From the NCBI RefSeq assembly GCF_026343335.1, contig NZ_JAPELX010000001.1, positions 6,014,001 to 6,078,000 on the forward strand: a stretch of DNA of 64,000 nucleotides. The letters run 5' to 3'. Below are positions 48,986 through 57,164 of the stretch, piece after piece. The notes below the pieces were generated by a model. It was given only the letters and a program-made list of their open reading frames with translations. It searched no databases and was not told the DNA's origin. The position numbers and the translations under genes are program-made. The stretch is from Streptomyces sp. NBC_00078 (GTDB lineage Bacteria; Actinomycetota; Actinomycetes; Streptomycetales; Streptomycetaceae). Numbering within the stretch: position 1 is the first letter of the stretch; each line of letters opens with the position of its first letter.

Positions 48986-50574
48986 GTCTCGTCCAAGTCA
49001 CGGATCTGTCCGTCGAGTTCGGGGACCTCAGGGCCGTCGACGGCCTCTCCTTCAGCCTGGAACAGGGCGGCGCCCTGGCCCTGGTCGGCGAGTCCGGCTC
49101 CGGCAAGTCCACGGTCGCCTCGGCCCTGCTGGGGCTGCACCGCGGGACCGGCGCGCGGGTCGGCGGCTCGATCGAGGTCGCGGGCGTCGACGTACAGCAG
49201 GCGTCCGAGGACGGCCTGCGGCGGCTGCGCGGCGCGAAGGCGGCCATGGTCTTCCAGGACCCGCTGTCGTCCCTCGACCCGTACTACGCGATCGGCGACC
49301 AGATCGCCGAGGTGTACCGCGTGCACACGCGCGTGTCGCGACGAGCGGCACGCGCGCGTGCGACGGAAGTACTGGACCGGGTGGGAATTCCGGACGCACG
49401 GCGCCGGTCGCGGTCCCGTCCGAACGAGTTCAGCGGCGGCATGCGGCAGCGCGCGCTCATCGCCATGGCGCTGGCCTGCGAGCCCGGCCTGCTGATCGCC
49501 GACGAGCCGACCACCGCGCTCGACGTGACCGTCCAGGCCCAGATCCTCGACCTGCTGCACACACTGCGCGAGGAGACCGGCATGGGGCTGCTGCTCGTCA
49601 CGCACGACGTGGGCGTGGCCGCCGAGAGCGTCGACGAGGTGCTCGTCATGCGGCACGGGCGCGTGGTCGAACACGGGCCGGTCGGCACCGTACTGGGATC
49701 GCCCGCCCAGGCGTACACCCGCGAACTCCTCGGTGCCGTCCCGCGCGTGGACGCGCCGCGCGCGCCCTCGCAGGCGTCCGACGAGGTCGCCCTGGAGGCG
49801 AAGGGCCTCAGGCGCGAGTTCGGGCGCGGCAAGCGGGCGTTCGCGGCCGTGGACGACGTGTCGCTGACCATCCACCGGGGCGAGACCCTCGGCGTCGTCG
49901 GCGAGAGCGGCAGCGGCAAGACGACCCTGGGGCGCATGCTGGTCGGGCTGCTGGAGCCGACCGCGGGGGCGGTCCGCTACGACGGGCACGCGCGCGTGGG
50001 CGTGAACCCGGCCGTGCAGATGGTCTTCCAGGACCCCGTCTCCTCCCTCAACCCCCGCCGCAGCGTGGGCGAGTCGATCGCCGACCCGCTCCGCGCACGT
50101 CGGGAGCGGGACGAGAAGCGGATCAGGGGGCGCGTGACGGAACTGCTGGAGCGCGTGGGGCTCGACGGGGCGCACTACGACCGCTACCCGCACGAGTTCA
50201 GCGGTGGCCAACGCCAGCGTGTGGGCATCGCGCGGGCGCTCGCGGCCGACCCGCGCGTCATCGTCTGCGACGAGCCCGTCTCCGCGCTGGACGTGACGAC
50301 GCAGGCCCAGGTCGTCGCCCTCCTCGGTGAACTCCAGCGAGAACTCGGGCTCGCGCTCGTCTTCGTCGCGCACGACCTCGCCGTCGTCCGTCAGGTCAGC
50401 GACCGGGTCATGGTGATGCGCGGCGGCCGGATCGTCGAGTCCGGACCCGCCGACGAGGTGTACGACAACCCCCAGGACCCGTACACCAAGCAGCTCCTGG
50501 CCGCCGTGCCGGCACTCGACCCCCAGGTCGCGGCCCGGCGCAGGGCGGCACGGCGGGATCTGGCCGCAGCTTGA
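48982..50574 (+). CDS. Fused dual ATP-binding protein of a peptide ABC transporter (DppD-DppF)
   Basis: 530 residues from GTG 48982. Two complete ABC ATPases are joined: Walker A GESGSGKS at 36-43 and 307-314; signatures FSGGMRQR and FSGGQRQR; Walker [13 protein letters not shown] and [13 protein letters not shown] linker (~residues 255-270) separates them. The oligopeptide-type C-terminal segments ([15 protein letters not shown] and [15 protein letters not shown]) are present after each half. It energises the two permeases. A strong hairpin follows. Confidence 0.93.
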   Translation: MSLVQVTDLSVEFGDLRAVDGLSFSLEQGGALALVGESGSGKSTVASALLGLHRGTGARVGGSIEVAGVDVQQASEDGLRRLRGAKAAMVFQDPLSSLDPYYAIGDQIAEVYRVHTRVSRRAARARATEVLDRVGIPDARRRSRSRPNEFSGGMRQRALIAMALACEPGLLIADEPTTALDVTVQAQILDLLHTLREETGMGLLLVTHDVGVAAESVDEVLVMRHGRVVEHGPVGTVLGSPAQAYTRELLGAVPRVDAPRAPSQASDEVALEAKGLRREFGRGKRAFAAVDDVSLTIHRGETLGVVGESGSGKTTLGRMLVGLLEPTAGAVRYDGHARVGVNPAVQMVFQDPVSSLNPRRSVGESIADPLRARRERDEKRIRGRVTELLERVGLDGAHYDRYPHEFSGGQRQRVGIARALAADPRVIVCDEPVSALDVTTQAQVVALLGELQRELGLALVFVAHDLAVVRQVSDRVMVMRGGRIVESGPADEVYDNPQDPYTKQLLAAVPALDPQVAARRRAARRDLAAA

Positions 50575-50650
50575 CGTAACGTAACTGCTTGATCTCTTAG
50601 CGCGATCGAACGCGGCCCGCACGGGAAAGTTACGAGCGTTCACCCCTTCT

Positions 50651-50684
50651 GGTGGTGCGACGGACAACCGTCCGCCGCACCACC
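50651..50684 (+). terminator. Terminator of the peptide-transporter operon
   Basis: A 15-bp stem with one A-C mismatch (50651-50665 with 50670-50684) and an AACC loop. A second hairpin GAGCCGCC/GGCGGCTC (50714-50721 with 50730-50737) lies just before the next operon and may affect its translation. Confidence 0.8.
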
Positions 50685-50764
50685 GCCTTGTCCGCATACG
50701 TTCTTCCCGCTGCGAGCCGCCGGGTCAACGGCGGCTCTCCAAACGGGAGATCGGGGGTGCGCTC

Positions 50765-52498
50765 GTGCGCATCGGACTGCTTACGGAGGGTGGCTATCCG
50801 TATGTGAGCGGTGACGCCAGGCTCTGGTGCGACCGGCTCGTGCGCGGGCTCGGGCAGCACGAATTCGACCTCTACGCGCTCAGCCGCACCGAGCGTCAGG
50901 AGGACGAGGGCTGGATCCCGCTGCCGCCGCAGGTCAGCCGCGTGCGTACGGCGCCGCTGTGGACGGCCGACGACGACGGGGTCCGGTACGGGCGGCGGGC
51001 GCGCCGACGGTTCGCCGAGTGCTACGGCGAGTTGGCGACCGCGCTGTGCGCGGGGAGCGCCGGGGATCCTTCCGAGGCGTCCGGGAAGGCCCCCGCCGCT
51101 GAGGCGGACCGTTTCGGCAGCGCGCTGTACGGGCTCGCCGAACTCGCCCGCGACGAAGGCGGGCTGGTGAGAGCACTCCGCTCCGAGACCGCCGTACACG
51201 CCCTGGAACGCGCGTGTCGTGCGCCCGGAGCCCTGAGGGCGGCGCGCGAGGCGCGCGTACCGGATCTGCTTGCCGTCGCCGCACATCTCGAACTCGCCCT
51301 GCGCCCCCTCTCGCTCGACTGGTACAAGGACGACGGGCTCGGCTCGGTCGACCTGTGCCATGCGACGTCCGGCGGCCCCGCGGCCCTGCCCGGCCTGCTC
51401 GCCGGCCACTTCCACGGCGTACCCCTGCTGGTGACCGAGTACGGTGTCCGGCTGCGCACGCACTACCTGGCCGCCACGGACGCTCCGCCCGCCGTACGGT
51501 CCCTGCTCGCCTCCTTCCACGGCAGGCTCGCCGCCGAGATCTACGACCGGGCCGAGGTCGTCACGCCCGGCAACGCGCACGCCCGCCGCTGGCAGGAGCG
51601 CTGCGGTGCCGACCGCGCGAAGCTCCGCACCGTCTACCCGGGCATGGAGGCCTCCCGTTTCGCGGAGGTGGGCGAGTCCCCGGACTGCGCGGACCCCTTC
51701 ACCCTGGTCTGGGTCGGCCGCGTCGAACCCGCCAAGGACCTGGTCTCGTTGCTGCACGCCTTCGCGGAGATCCGCAAGGAGGAGCCGAAGGCCCGGCTGC
51801 GGATCGTCGGCACACCGGCCGGCGCCGAGGGCGAGGCCTATCTCGGGCACTGCCGGGTGCTGGCCGCGCAGCTCTTCCCCGACGAGGCCGAAGGGCTGCA
51901 CTCCGTCGGAGACAACCCCGTCTCCTTCCAGGAGGTCGGCGGCCCGGAACTCCCGGACCTCACCGACGCGTACGCCGCCGGCGCCGTCACCGTCCTGTCC
52001 AGCGTCGTCGAGGGATTCCCGATCAGCCTGGTCGAGGCCATGTTCTGCGGCCGCGCGACGGTCTCCACGGACGTCGGCGCGGTCGTGGAGATCATCGGAG
52101 GCACGGGGCTCGTCGTACCGCCGCGCAACCCGCGGGCGCTCGCCGAGGCGTGCCTGGCGCTCCTGCGCGACCCCGAGCGCCGTGAGCGCCTGGGTGCCGC
52201 CGCACGCGCGCGTGCGCTCGAACTGTTCACCGTCGAGCAGAACACCACGGCATTTCACGGCATTTACCTGGAGATCGTCTCGCACGCGCCGGTGCGCCGC
52301 GTCGTCCTCGACGCCGCCGGCGAGCCCCTGCCCTTCGCCGCCCCCGCCGAGGCCCATGTGCCCGGCCGCTGGACCGACCCGGCAGCACGTGTCGTGGCCC
52401 GCGGCGGACCCGGCTGGGCGGCGGCGGACGCGCCGGGACGCGCGACGCCGCCGACGCCGGCCAGGCCCGCGATGCCGGCCACGGGGGGTGCGCGATGA
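50765..52498 (+). CDS. PelF-like family 4 glycosyltransferase (DUF3492 N-domain)
   Basis: 577 residues from GTG 50765. The N-terminus RIGLLTEGGYPYVSGDARLW is the DUF3492 hallmark of PelF-type enzymes. The C-terminal GT-B domain has FTLVWVGRVEPAKDLVSLL and the donor-site E-x7-E as E416/E424 in EGFPISLVE. It is cytoplasmic with no membrane helix. A C-terminal ~70-residue Ala/Pro tail is extra. PelF polymerises UDP-linked hexosamine for Pel exopolysaccharide, so a polymerase role is likely; the sugar is unknown. It overlaps the next gene (ATGA). Confidence 0.85.
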   Translation: MRIGLLTEGGYPYVSGDARLWCDRLVRGLGQHEFDLYALSRTERQEDEGWIPLPPQVSRVRTAPLWTADDDGVRYGRRARRRFAECYGELATALCAGSAGDPSEASGKAPAAEADRFGSALYGLAELARDEGGLVRALRSETAVHALERACRAPGALRAAREARVPDLLAVAAHLELALRPLSLDWYKDDGLGSVDLCHATSGGPAALPGLLAGHFHGVPLLVTEYGVRLRTHYLAATDAPPAVRSLLASFHGRLAAEIYDRAEVVTPGNAHARRWQERCGADRAKLRTVYPGMEASRFAEVGESPDCADPFTLVWVGRVEPAKDLVSLLHAFAEIRKEEPKARLRIVGTPAGAEGEAYLGHCRVLAAQLFPDEAEGLHSVGDNPVSFQEVGGPELPDLTDAYAAGAVTVLSSVVEGFPISLVEAMFCGRATVSTDVGAVVEIIGGTGLVVPPRNPRALAEACLALLRDPERRERLGAAARARALELFTVEQNTTAFHGIYLEIVSHAPVRRVVLDAAGEPLPFAAPAEAHVPGRWTDPAARVVARGGPGWAAADAPGRATPPTPARPAMPATGGAR

Positions 52499-53940
52499 GC
52501 GACTTGGGGGCACTGGACTGTCCCGGCGTGCCGGACAGCCCCGGAGCCTGGCACGAACGGTCGCAGGGGTGGCTCGCCGAGGAGACCTCCACCGTGGAGG
52601 GCGCCGGCGGCGAAGCGGCGCCGGGTCTGCCCTACGGCGATGGGACACCGGCGCGCGGGGGCGGCGAGGCGGAGGCCCCGGTGCGCGGGGGCGGGGACGT
52701 GGAGACGCCGGTGCGCGTGGGCGCCGGCACCGAAGCGCCCGTACGCACGCGTGCCGACGCCGACGCCGATACCGACGCTCCGGCACTCGCGCGCGCCGAT
52801 GCCGACGCCCAGGCCGCCCGGCGGCAATCCGCGCCCCGGCGGGCCGGCGCCGACCCGGTGAAGGCGTTGATGCACCGTCACCGTGAGCTGTGCGAGCGGG
52901 CGGTGGACTCCTTGGAGATCGCAGCGGGTCTCGAAGCCCACGGCGTCACGGACCGGACCGCCACGCGCTTCCGACACCGGGACGTCTTCTCCCTGGCGGA
53001 GGAGATGTACGCGCGCGCGGGCCGCGACGACGCCCCCGCCTACCCCGCACCCCTCAACGCTCCCCGGGCGCGCGCCGACTGGGCCCTGCTCACCCTCCTG
53101 CCCGGAGCACTGTGCGCCGCGACCGTGGCCGCCCTGCACCTCACCCACGGACAGTCCCGAGCGATCGCGGCCGGCGTCGGCGTCCTCGCCGTGGCCCTCG
53201 CCCTGCGCACCGCGCTCTCCCGCGGCCCCCTCGGCGCCGCGAACCGCACGCCCCCGGGATCCGCCCTGCACGGGTCCGGCAGCCGAGTGTGGACGTACTG
53301 TCTCGTCGCCTACGCCGTCCTCGGAGACGGCCTCCTGCGCGCGGCCCTCGCCGGAGGCCCCGACGGCCCGCCCACCGGCAGCGCCGACGGCCCCTGGCCC
53401 GTCACCACGGCCCCCGTCCTGGCCCTCACCCTGTCCTGCGCTCCCGCCGCCTGGTGCGCCCACCTGTTCGCCGCACGCGCCCGTCGCAGACTGACCGCGA
53501 GCCGCGGCCTGGAGGAGTTCGCCGCCTCCGTACGGCCACTGCTGCTCGGCACGTTCGCCCTGTTCCTGTGCGCCCTGACGGCCCTGCTCGCCCTGTGCGG
53601 CACAGCCCTGGGCGAGAGTGCGGCCTACGCCCAGACCGTCACCCTGGGCGCCCTGCTGCTCCTCGCCCGCCTCCTCACCACACACGGCTTCGCCCATGTT
53701 CCGGCGCTCGCCCTCACCGCCACGGCCACGGCCGAGGCGACCGCCCTGGCCACGGTCTTCACCGGCCGCCTGCCCGGGTGCGGCTTCCTCGCCGTCCCCG
53801 TGGAAACCGTGTCCGACGCCTGGGGCCCCGGCAGCGTCCCCGCGCTCGCCTGCGGGGCGGCCGCCCTGGCCCTGCTGATCCACTCGGCCGGCACCCTTGC
53901 CCGGGCTTCGGCCCACGCCCCCGAGGACCGGCCGTGCTGA
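52495..53940 (+). CDS. Multi-spanning membrane protein of the glycosyltransferase operon
   Basis: 481 residues from ATG 52495. The first ~180 residues are cytoplasmic and low-complexity, with degenerate repeats (APVRGGGDVETPVRVGAG; ARADADADTDAPALARADA). A short helical part (MHRHRELCERAVDSLEIAAG) precedes about eight membrane helices between ~200 and 470. I recognise no family. By position it could do the job of PelG (export of the polymer), but PelG has twelve helices and no such tail. It is translationally coupled to the glycosyltransferase. Confidence 0.75.
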   Translation: MSDLGALDCPGVPDSPGAWHERSQGWLAEETSTVEGAGGEAAPGLPYGDGTPARGGGEAEAPVRGGGDVETPVRVGAGTEAPVRTRADADADTDAPALARADADAQAARRQSAPRRAGADPVKALMHRHRELCERAVDSLEIAAGLEAHGVTDRTATRFRHRDVFSLAEEMYARAGRDDAPAYPAPLNAPRARADWALLTLLPGALCAATVAALHLTHGQSRAIAAGVGVLAVALALRTALSRGPLGAANRTPPGSALHGSGSRVWTYCLVAYAVLGDGLLRAALAGGPDGPPTGSADGPWPVTTAPVLALTLSCAPAAWCAHLFAARARRRLTASRGLEEFAASVRPLLLGTFALFLCALTALLALCGTALGESAAYAQTVTLGALLLLARLLTTHGFAHVPALALTATATAEATALATVFTGRLPGCGFLAVPVETVSDAWGPGSVPALACGAAALALLIHSAGTLARASAHAPEDRPC

Positions 53941-54071
53941 CGCGCCGGACAACCCCGGAGTACCTCCACGAGTCGCCCCCAGCCCGGCGAGCTTCGGTCC
54001 GCACCATGCCGCAGCCGCCCGGTCCCGCCGCCCGAGGCAACCGCACCACCCCCTCCGAAGGAGAAGCCCAG

Positions 54072-54119
54072 ATGATCACCTCCCGACCCGACGCCTCGGC
54101 CCCGGGAGCCGCCCGATGA
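54072..54119 (+). CDS. 15-codon ORF coupled to the epimerase start
   Basis: ATG 54072 follows AAGGAG (54057-54062) at 9-base spacing and encodes MITSRPDASAPGAAR, then TGA overlapping the epimerase ATG (ATGA). It may be a translational-coupling mini-ORF. It could also be the detached original N-terminus of the epimerase after a frame change. Confidence 0.4.
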   Translation: MITSRPDASAPGAAR

Positions 54120-55075
54120 GAGTCCTGTTGATCGGAGCCAACGGCTACCTCGGCCGCTTCGTCGCCGACCGTCTGCTCGCCGACCCGGCCGTCCAGCTCA
54201 CCGCACTCGGCCGCGGGGACGACGCCGACGTCCGCTTCGACCTCGCGTCCGGCAGCCCCGGTGCCCTCACCCGCTTCCTCGACGCGGTCCACCCCGGAGT
54301 CGTCGTCAACTGCGCCGGCGCCACCCGGGGCGGCGCCCGCGATCTCACCCGCCACAACACCGTCGCCGTCGCCACCGTCTGCGAAGCCCTGCGGCGCAGC
54401 GGCTGCGGCGCCCGCCTGGTGCAGATCGGCTGCGGCGCCGAGTACGGGCCGAGCCAAGCGGGCTCCTCCACGGCCGAGGACGCCGTGCCGCGCCCCGGCG
54501 GCCCGTACGGCGTGAGCAAGCTCGCCGCCACCGAACTGGTCCTCGGCTCGGGCCTGGACGCGGTCGTCCTGCGGGTATTCTCACCGGCCGGCCCCGGCAC
54601 CCCCGCCGGCTCGCCGCTCGGCCGCCTCGCCGAGGCCATGCGCCGCGCCATGCAGTCCGGCGACGGCGAGCTGAAGCTCGGTGGCCTCGGCGTCCAGCGC
54701 GACTTCATCGACGTACGGGACGTGGCCCGCGCCGTGCACGCAGCCTCGCTCTCGGCCGCCCAGGGCGTCATCAACATCGGCTCGGGCCGCGCCATCCGCC
54801 TGCGCGATGCCGCCGCCGTGCTCGCCCGCGTGGCCGGATACGGCGGCGCCCTCCACGAACTGGACGGCCCGCCCGGCGCCCTGCGGCCGACCATCGGCCA
54901 CCCGCGCCCCGAACCCGACCACGCCGCCCCGGCGGCGTACCCGTACCCGGACGGCTGCGGCAGCTGGCAGCAGGCAGACGTGCGTACGGCACGCGACCGG
55001 CTCGGCTGGCGTCCCAGGATCAACCTCGAAGAGTCCCTCGCCGACATCTGGATGGAGGCGGCATGCCGTATCTGA
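54116..55075 (+). CDS. NAD-dependent sugar-nucleotide epimerase/dehydratase (extended SDR)
   Basis: 319 residues from ATG 54116. The Rossmann motif LLIGANGYLGRF, NCAGATRGG and the catalytic YxxxK pair Y131/K135 (GGPYGVSKLAATE) are present. LRVFSPAGPGTPAG and RDFIDVRDVARAV complete the UDP-hexose epimerase pattern. It would supply the activated sugar (for example UDP-Gal or UDP-GalNAc) to the glycosyltransferase two genes upstream; this is inference. It overlaps the spherulin-family gene by 13 bases. Confidence 0.85.
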   Translation: MRVLLIGANGYLGRFVADRLLADPAVQLTALGRGDDADVRFDLASGSPGALTRFLDAVHPGVVVNCAGATRGGARDLTRHNTVAVATVCEALRRSGCGARLVQIGCGAEYGPSQAGSSTAEDAVPRPGGPYGVSKLAATELVLGSGLDAVVLRVFSPAGPGTPAGSPLGRLAEAMRRAMQSGDGELKLGGLGVQRDFIDVRDVARAVHAASLSAAQGVINIGSGRAIRLRDAAAVLARVAGYGGALHELDGPPGALRPTIGHPRPEPDHAAPAAYPYPDGCGSWQQADVRTARDRLGWRPRINLEESLADIWMEAACRI

Positions 55076-55812
55076 CCAGCACCAGAGCGGGCACCGCGAG
55101 CACCGACGTCCGCACCGGCTTCGGCATCCCCGGCTACGCACACCCCCTCGTCGCCCCCACCGAGTGGGCCGAACTCACCCGCCCCAATACACCCTTGCAC
55201 TGGGTCGTCCTCAACGTGGCCGACGGCCCCGGCTCCCGCCCCGATCCACACTGTCTTGAGGCAGCCGGCCGCCTGCGCAACGCGGGCGTCCGGGTCCTCG
55301 GTCATCTCGACTGCGCGTACGGGGCCCGGGCCTTCGGCGAGGTGATCTCCGACGCGTACCGCCACATCGACTGGTACCAGGTCGACGGCTTCCTCCTGGA
55401 CCGCTGCCCGAGCGAACGCGCCTCGCTCGCCGAGATCCGCCGCACCGTCGGCACGCTGCGCACGATCCGTGACGGTGCCCACATCGTCCTGGGCCACGGC
55501 ACTCACCCGTACCCCGGCTATGCGGACAGCGCCGACCAGATGGTCACCTTCCGCGGCCCCTGGAGCGACTACCGCTGGTCGCAGGTGGCCGAGTGGACGG
55601 CCGGCCATCCGCCCGAGCGCTTCTGCCACTTCGTGCACGGGGTGCCCCGCCCGCATCTGGAGGAGGCACTGCGCATCGCGCGCTGGCAGGGCGCCTCGAC
55701 CATCTACTTCACCGATCACACCGACCGTGGTGGCCGCAGCGACCCCTGGGCGACCATGCCCGGCTACTGGGACGAAATCGTCTCGCGGATCGGAACGGGT
55801 GTCTCGGAATGA
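55063..55812 (+). CDS. Spherulin-4 family protein (GH135-like fold), altered active site
   Basis: 249 residues from ATG 55063, no signal peptide. The TIM-barrel pattern is clear: FGIPGYAHPLVAPTEWAEL, HWVVLNVADGPG, VRVLGHLDCAYGAR, WYQVDGFLLDRCP and ADQMVTFRGPW. In active fungal Sph3 the DE pair at strand 4 and a Glu at strand 5 act in hydrolysis. Here the aligned positions by eye are D113-R114 and R164, so two acids appear replaced by Arg. It may bind rather than cut polymer. Coupled to the epimerase, which argues for a shared polysaccharide pathway. Confidence 0.8.
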   Translation: MPYLTSTRAGTASTDVRTGFGIPGYAHPLVAPTEWAELTRPNTPLHWVVLNVADGPGSRPDPHCLEAAGRLRNAGVRVLGHLDCAYGARAFGEVISDAYRHIDWYQVDGFLLDRCPSERASLAEIRRTVGTLRTIRDGAHIVLGHGTHPYPGYADSADQMVTFRGPWSDYRWSQVAEWTAGHPPERFCHFVHGVPRPHLEEALRIARWQGASTIYFTDHTDRGGRSDPWATMPGYWDEIVSRIGTGVSE

Positions 55813-55875
55813 AGAAGGCCGTGGCAGTGTTACGGGGAGAACAACTGTAGTGATTGACCGACCAACGGAGTCCCC

Positions 55876-57054
55876 GTGTCGCTGCCACCCCTGGTCGAGC
55901 CCGCTTCTGAGCTCACCGTAGACGAGGTCCGCAGGTACTCCCGCCACCTGATCATCCCCGACGTGGGGATGGACGGGCAGAAGCGGCTGAAGAACGCCAA
56001 GGTGCTCTGTGTGGGCGCCGGCGGCCTGGGCTCGCCGGCGCTGATGTACCTGGCCGCCGCGGGCGTCGGCACGCTCGGCATCGTGGAGTTCGACGAGGTC
56101 GACGAGTCGAACCTGCAGCGCCAGATCATCCACAGCCAGGCCGACATCGGCCGCTCCAAGGCAGAGTCCGCGCGCGACTCCGTCCTGGGCATCAACCCGT
56201 ACGTGAACGTGGTCCTTCACGAGGAGCGGCTCGAGGCCGACAACGTGCTGGACATCTTCAGCCAGTACGACCTGATCGTCGACGGCACGGACAACTTCGC
56301 GACCCGCTACCTGGTCAACGACGCGGCCGTGCTGCTCAACAAGCCGTACGTGTGGGGTTCGATCTACCGCTTCGACGGCCAGGCCTCCGTCTTCTGGTCC
56401 GAGCACGGCCCCTGCTACCGCTGCCTCTACCCGGAGCCCCCGCCGCCGGGCATGGTCCCCTCCTGCGCCGAGGGCGGCGTCCTGGGCGTGCTGTGCGCGT
56501 CCATCGGCTCCATCCAGGTCACCGAGGCCATCAAGCTCCTCGCGGGCATCGGCGAACCCCTGGTGGGCCGCCTGATGATCTACGACGCCCTGGAGATGCA
56601 GTACCGCCAGGTCAAGGTCCGCAAGGACCCCGACTGCGCGGTCTGCGGCCCGAACGCGACCGTCACCGAACTCATCGACTACGAGGCCTTCTGCGGCGTC
56701 GTCTCCGAGGAGGCCCAGGAGGCCGCCGCCGGTTCGACGATCACTCCCAAGCAGCTCAAGGAGTGGATCGACGACGGCGAGAACATCGAGATCATCGACG
56801 TCCGCGAGATCAACGAGTACGAGATCGTCGCGATCCCCGGCGCCAAGCTGATCCCGAAGAACGAGTTCCTTATGGGCACCGCCCTGGAGAGCCTCCCGCA
56901 GGACAAGAAGATCGTCCTGCACTGCAAGACGGGTGTCCGCAGTGCGGAAGTCCTCGCGGTCCTGAAGTCCGCGGGCTTCTCCGACGCCGTGCACGTCGGC
57001 GGCGGCGTGATCGGCTGGGTCAACCAGATCGAGCCCGGCAAGCCGGTGTACTAG
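55876..57054 (+). CDS. moeZ: Adenylyltransferase/sulfurtransferase MoeZ
   Basis: 392 residues from GTG 55876, with ACGGAG 5 bases upstream. The N-terminal ThiF/MoeB domain has VLCVGAGGLGSPAL, SNLQRQIIH and zinc Cys pairs CYRC and CAVC. The C-terminal rhodanese domain has the active-site loop HCKTGVRS with C350. MoeZ adenylates and thiocarboxylates small sulfur-carrier proteins (CysO, MoaD, ThiS), serving cysteine, molybdopterin and thiamine synthesis. M. tuberculosis Rv3206c is equivalent by context. A terminator follows. Confidence 0.95.
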   Translation: MSLPPLVEPASELTVDEVRRYSRHLIIPDVGMDGQKRLKNAKVLCVGAGGLGSPALMYLAAAGVGTLGIVEFDEVDESNLQRQIIHSQADIGRSKAESARDSVLGINPYVNVVLHEERLEADNVLDIFSQYDLIVDGTDNFATRYLVNDAAVLLNKPYVWGSIYRFDGQASVFWSEHGPCYRCLYPEPPPPGMVPSCAEGGVLGVLCASIGSIQVTEAIKLLAGIGEPLVGRLMIYDALEMQYRQVKVRKDPDCAVCGPNATVTELIDYEAFCGVVSEEAQEAAAGSTITPKQLKEWIDDGENIEIIDVREINEYEIVAIPGAKLIPKNEFLMGTALESLPQDKKIVLHCKTGVRSAEVLAVLKSAGFSDAVHVGGGVIGWVNQIEPGKPVY

Positions 57055-57104
57055 CCCGACCAGCCGGCGTACTGGTCGGCGCATCGGGCGCACGCCTTCT
57101 CGGC

Positions 57105-57135
57105 AGGGGCCCGGCACCACGCGTGCCGGGCCCCT
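57105..57135. terminator. Bidirectional terminator between moeZ and the convergent peptidase gene
   Basis: A 13-bp perfect stem AGGGGCCCGGCAC/GTGCCGGGCCCCT (57105-57117 with 57123-57135) with a CACGC loop. Confidence 0.88.
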
Positions 57136-57164
57136 CTCCGTTTCCCGGGTCAGGAGCGCCCGGG

